The notes under the pieces: generated by a model | Database searches by the model: none | Told to the model about the DNA's origin: nothing | Seen by the model: the letters and a program-made list of their open reading frames with translations, nothing else | Source: Candidatus Aenigmatarchaeota archaeon | GTDB taxonomy: Archaea; Aenigmatarchaeota; Aenigmatarchaeia; QMZS01 | NCBI GenBank assembly: GCA_030620695.1 | Contig: JAUXEA010000024.1 | Location: 1 to 6,676 of the forward strand | DNA: 6,676 nt | Direction: 5' to 3' | Translations under genes and position numbers: made by a program | Shown: positions 5,375-6,676 of the stretch, piece by piece | Position numbering within the stretch: position 1 is the first letter of the stretch | Layout of the letters: the number at the start of each line of letters is the position of its first letter

Positions 5375-5428
5375 CAATTCTCATTATTTTAATAGGTTTA
5401 GTTTAATACTTCAAAATATTGTGGTAAT

Positions 5429-6343
5429 TTATCTTATTTCCAAAAAACCATTAACAATCAAATCTATTGCCTCCTGCTCATTCAAACCCCTGCTTCTCAG
5501 GTAATATAATTCCTCTTCAGAGATTTTCCCGATTGAGGCTTCATGAGTAACCTGTGCCTGCCTGTTTTTACAGATTAATTCCGGTGTCAGGGAGATTTCT
5601 GAATTTTTATCAATTAGCATGCCCTGGCAATCCAGGTGACCTTTACTCTCTGCTTCACACAAAATCTGGGAATGAGTGTAAATTTTAGTGTTTTTTCTTC
5701 CTACCAGTCTTAATTTTAAAATACCTGAAGAGTTCTTTTCCTTTAAAATTAAATAATCTTTAATTTCAATTCTGGAATTCCTGCAGTCTCCAATAATTTT
5801 CAGGTTAGCAGAAGAATTTTCAGAGCAGAAAACTTTTGTTTTTATCTTGAGTTCTTCGGGTGTAGAGAAAGTTTTATAAGTATAATTTAATTTGGAATTC
5901 TTGCCTAAAAGAAATTCGTAATTTGTATTAACACCATCTTTCGGATTCCAGGAATGAATATGTTCGTATTTTAAAGAGGAATTCTCTTTTAAAATAATTT
6001 TCCCGCATGCATTATGTCTACCACATAGATTTCTTTTCAGGGAATTGCAGGTTCCCTGAATTTTAATATTTAGATTTTTCTCAACAACAACAAGATTATT
6101 AAGTTCCTGCTGAATATCTTTGGAGAGAATACTTATGCAGGTAAGAAGAGGAAAATCAATCTGTTCTTTAATCCAGATAAAATAACCCTGCTCTGGTTTT
6201 TTTACAAAGTACTCTCTTGACCACTCATATTTTTCAAATGCTGATTCACTTGGCAGAATTTCAACTCCTCTCAGTTTTAGAATATTCTTTACCTTATTGT
6301 CAACCTGCCAGTAATTTACATTTTTTGCATTTTTCATAACCAT
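5429..6343 (-). CDS. sufB: SufB/SufD-family Fe-S cluster assembly scaffold protein, short form
   Basis: SufB-type proteins form the beta-helical scaffold on which SufC ATPase drives Fe-S cluster assembly. At 304 residues this is much shorter than E. coli SufB (495) and lacks most of the N-terminal region, as in many archaeal members. The middle (about 80-235) is a run of short beta-strand repeats. The C-terminal signature is clear: GHLDCQGMLID (235-245), HEASIGKISEEELYYLRSRGL (267-287) and EAIDLIVNGFL (291-301), the last forming the SufC-binding helical end. Cys239 and Glu268 align with the Cys and Glu reported as essential in E. coli SufB, and His267 sits next to them, so the scaffold looks active rather than SufD-like only. 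A start at 6343 overlaps sufC by 44 nt; the in-frame ATG at 6337 is nearly as good. With sufC it matches the minimal SufBC (SMS) arrangement, with no SufD, SufS or SufE visible. Confidence 0.88.
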   Translation of the reverse strand: MVMKNAKNVNYWQVDNKVKNILKLRGVEILPSESAFEKYEWSREYFVKKPEQGYFIWIKEQIDFPLLTCISILSKDIQQELNNLVVVEKNLNIKIQGTCNSLKRNLCGRHNACGKIILKENSSLKYEHIHSWNPKDGVNTNYEFLLGKNSKLNYTYKTFSTPEELKIKTKVFCSENSSANLKIIGDCRNSRIEIKDYLILKEKNSSGILKLRLVGRKNTKIYTHSQILCEAESKGHLDCQGMLIDKNSEISLTPELICKNRQAQVTHEASIGKISEEELYYLRSRGLNEQEAIDLIVNGFLEIR

Positions 6344-6676
6344 ACTTTTTTATAACACTTAAAACTTTTTTAAAATCTTTTTCTTTGCAAATAATTTTTC
6401 CATTTACCATTACATTGACCAGGTCGGGCTTTAAAAAATTCAGTATTTCCCCGCTGTGTGTGATTAACAAAATTGAGACACCTTTCCGGATTAATTCTTT
6501 TTTTATTATCTTGGTCACTTTTTCCAGTCTTTTAATATCCAGCCCTGAATCAATTTCATCAAAAATTACAAGTTTCGGTTTCAGGGAAATAATTTGTATT
6601 AATTCAGATATCTTTTTTTCCCCGCCTGAAAAATCCAGATTTATTTCTCTCTTCAGTAAATTGTGACCCACACACA
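6300..6676 (-). CDS. sufC: SufC, Fe-S cluster assembly ATPase, partial
   Basis: The frame is open to the right edge; the apparent GTG start at 6671 is an edge artefact, because codons continue upstream and the Walker A half lies outside the window. About 124 C-terminal residues are seen. The visible part begins with the ABC signature FSGGEKK in the SufC-specific context (LLKREINLDFSGGEKK), then Walker B with the catalytic glutamate (LVIFDE), the D-loop SGLD, and the switch histidine in LLITHSGEIL. SufC is a soluble ABC-type ATPase that binds the C-terminal end of SufB/SufD and drives cluster assembly. The last residues, KCKKCKLLAG, carry a CxxC not usual in SufC and are encoded in the overlap with sufB. 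Translational coupling of the two is likely. Confidence 0.92.
   Translation of the reverse strand, partial: CVGHNLLKREINLDFSGGEKKISELIQIISLKPKLVIFDEIDSGLDIKRLEKVTKIIKKELIRKGVSILLITHSGEILNFLKPDLVNVMVNGKIICKEKDFKKVLSVIKKYGYEKCKKCKLLAG

Larger units (their letters stand above)
5307..5384 (-). other. 25-codon mini-ORF, possible remnant of a duplicated NifX-like gene or leader peptide
   Basis: Translated by hand: ATG at 5384, 25 codons, TGA at 5309-5307 overlapping the next gene start as ATGA. The first eight residues, MRIAVSST, match the first eight of the intact NifX-like protein, MRIAISSM, at six positions, and are the usual opening of that family. After residue 8 the likeness ends (EPFIGYIYQKGSSEKVI). 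The nucleotide stretch also holds a 10-bp inverted repeat. It may be the 5' stub of a deleted NifX paralogue, or a short translated leader coupled to the real gene. No clear Shine-Dalgarno precedes it; a TATTAAA tract about 24 nt upstream could make it leaderless. Coding status is uncertain. Confidence 0.45.

Noticed and set aside
6385..6666. Plus-strand open frame antisense to sufC
   Set aside because: Shadow of the SufC signature and Walker B region.

Overview
This is an AT-rich window from what is most likely an archaeon, possibly a poorly characterised lineage; no species can be named. Three things point to archaea. Most starts lack a Shine-Dalgarno but have TATA-box-like tracts about 22-25 nt upstream, suggesting leaderless transcripts. 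The clearest ribosome site is GGTGA, common in archaea. The thioredoxin has an archaeal-looking charged N-terminal extension. An AT-rich bacterium cannot be excluded.

Nine of the eleven substantial genes lie on the minus strand. In transcription order, from the right edge leftwards, they are: sufC (cut by the right edge); a single short sufB/D-type scaffold gene overlapping it; a stand-alone NifX/NifB-like metal-cofactor-binding protein; a cation diffusion facilitator fused to a second NifX-like domain; a CoA-binding-fold protein; a thioredoxin (WCRPC); a small thioredoxin/glutaredoxin-like protein (CPHC); a Glu/Leu/Phe/Val-type dehydrogenase; and an FAD pyridine-nucleotide oxidoreductase of the CoA-disulfide reductase/NADH oxidase family (cut by the left edge). 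The CDF, CoA-binding and thioredoxin genes are packed with 2-nt and 15-nt gaps and look like one operon.

Two overlapping plus-strand genes (1990-2722) interrupt this array between the two thioredoxin-fold genes. The first is a 74-residue protein with three tandem CxxC zinc knuckles. The second is a 172-residue acidic protein that I do not recognise. They are the most novel coding content here.

The functional theme is iron-sulfur assembly (SufCB), metal handling (CDF, NifX-like proteins) and thiol/CoA redox (two thioredoxin-fold proteins, the CoA-binding protein and the FAD disulfide reductase-like protein). That these genes work together is an inference from adjacency. The main non-coding oddity is the stretch upstream of the stand-alone NifX gene: a 25-codon mini-ORF that begins like a second NifX gene and carries a perfect 10-bp inverted repeat. 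No rRNA, tRNA, CRISPR array or insertion sequence was seen.
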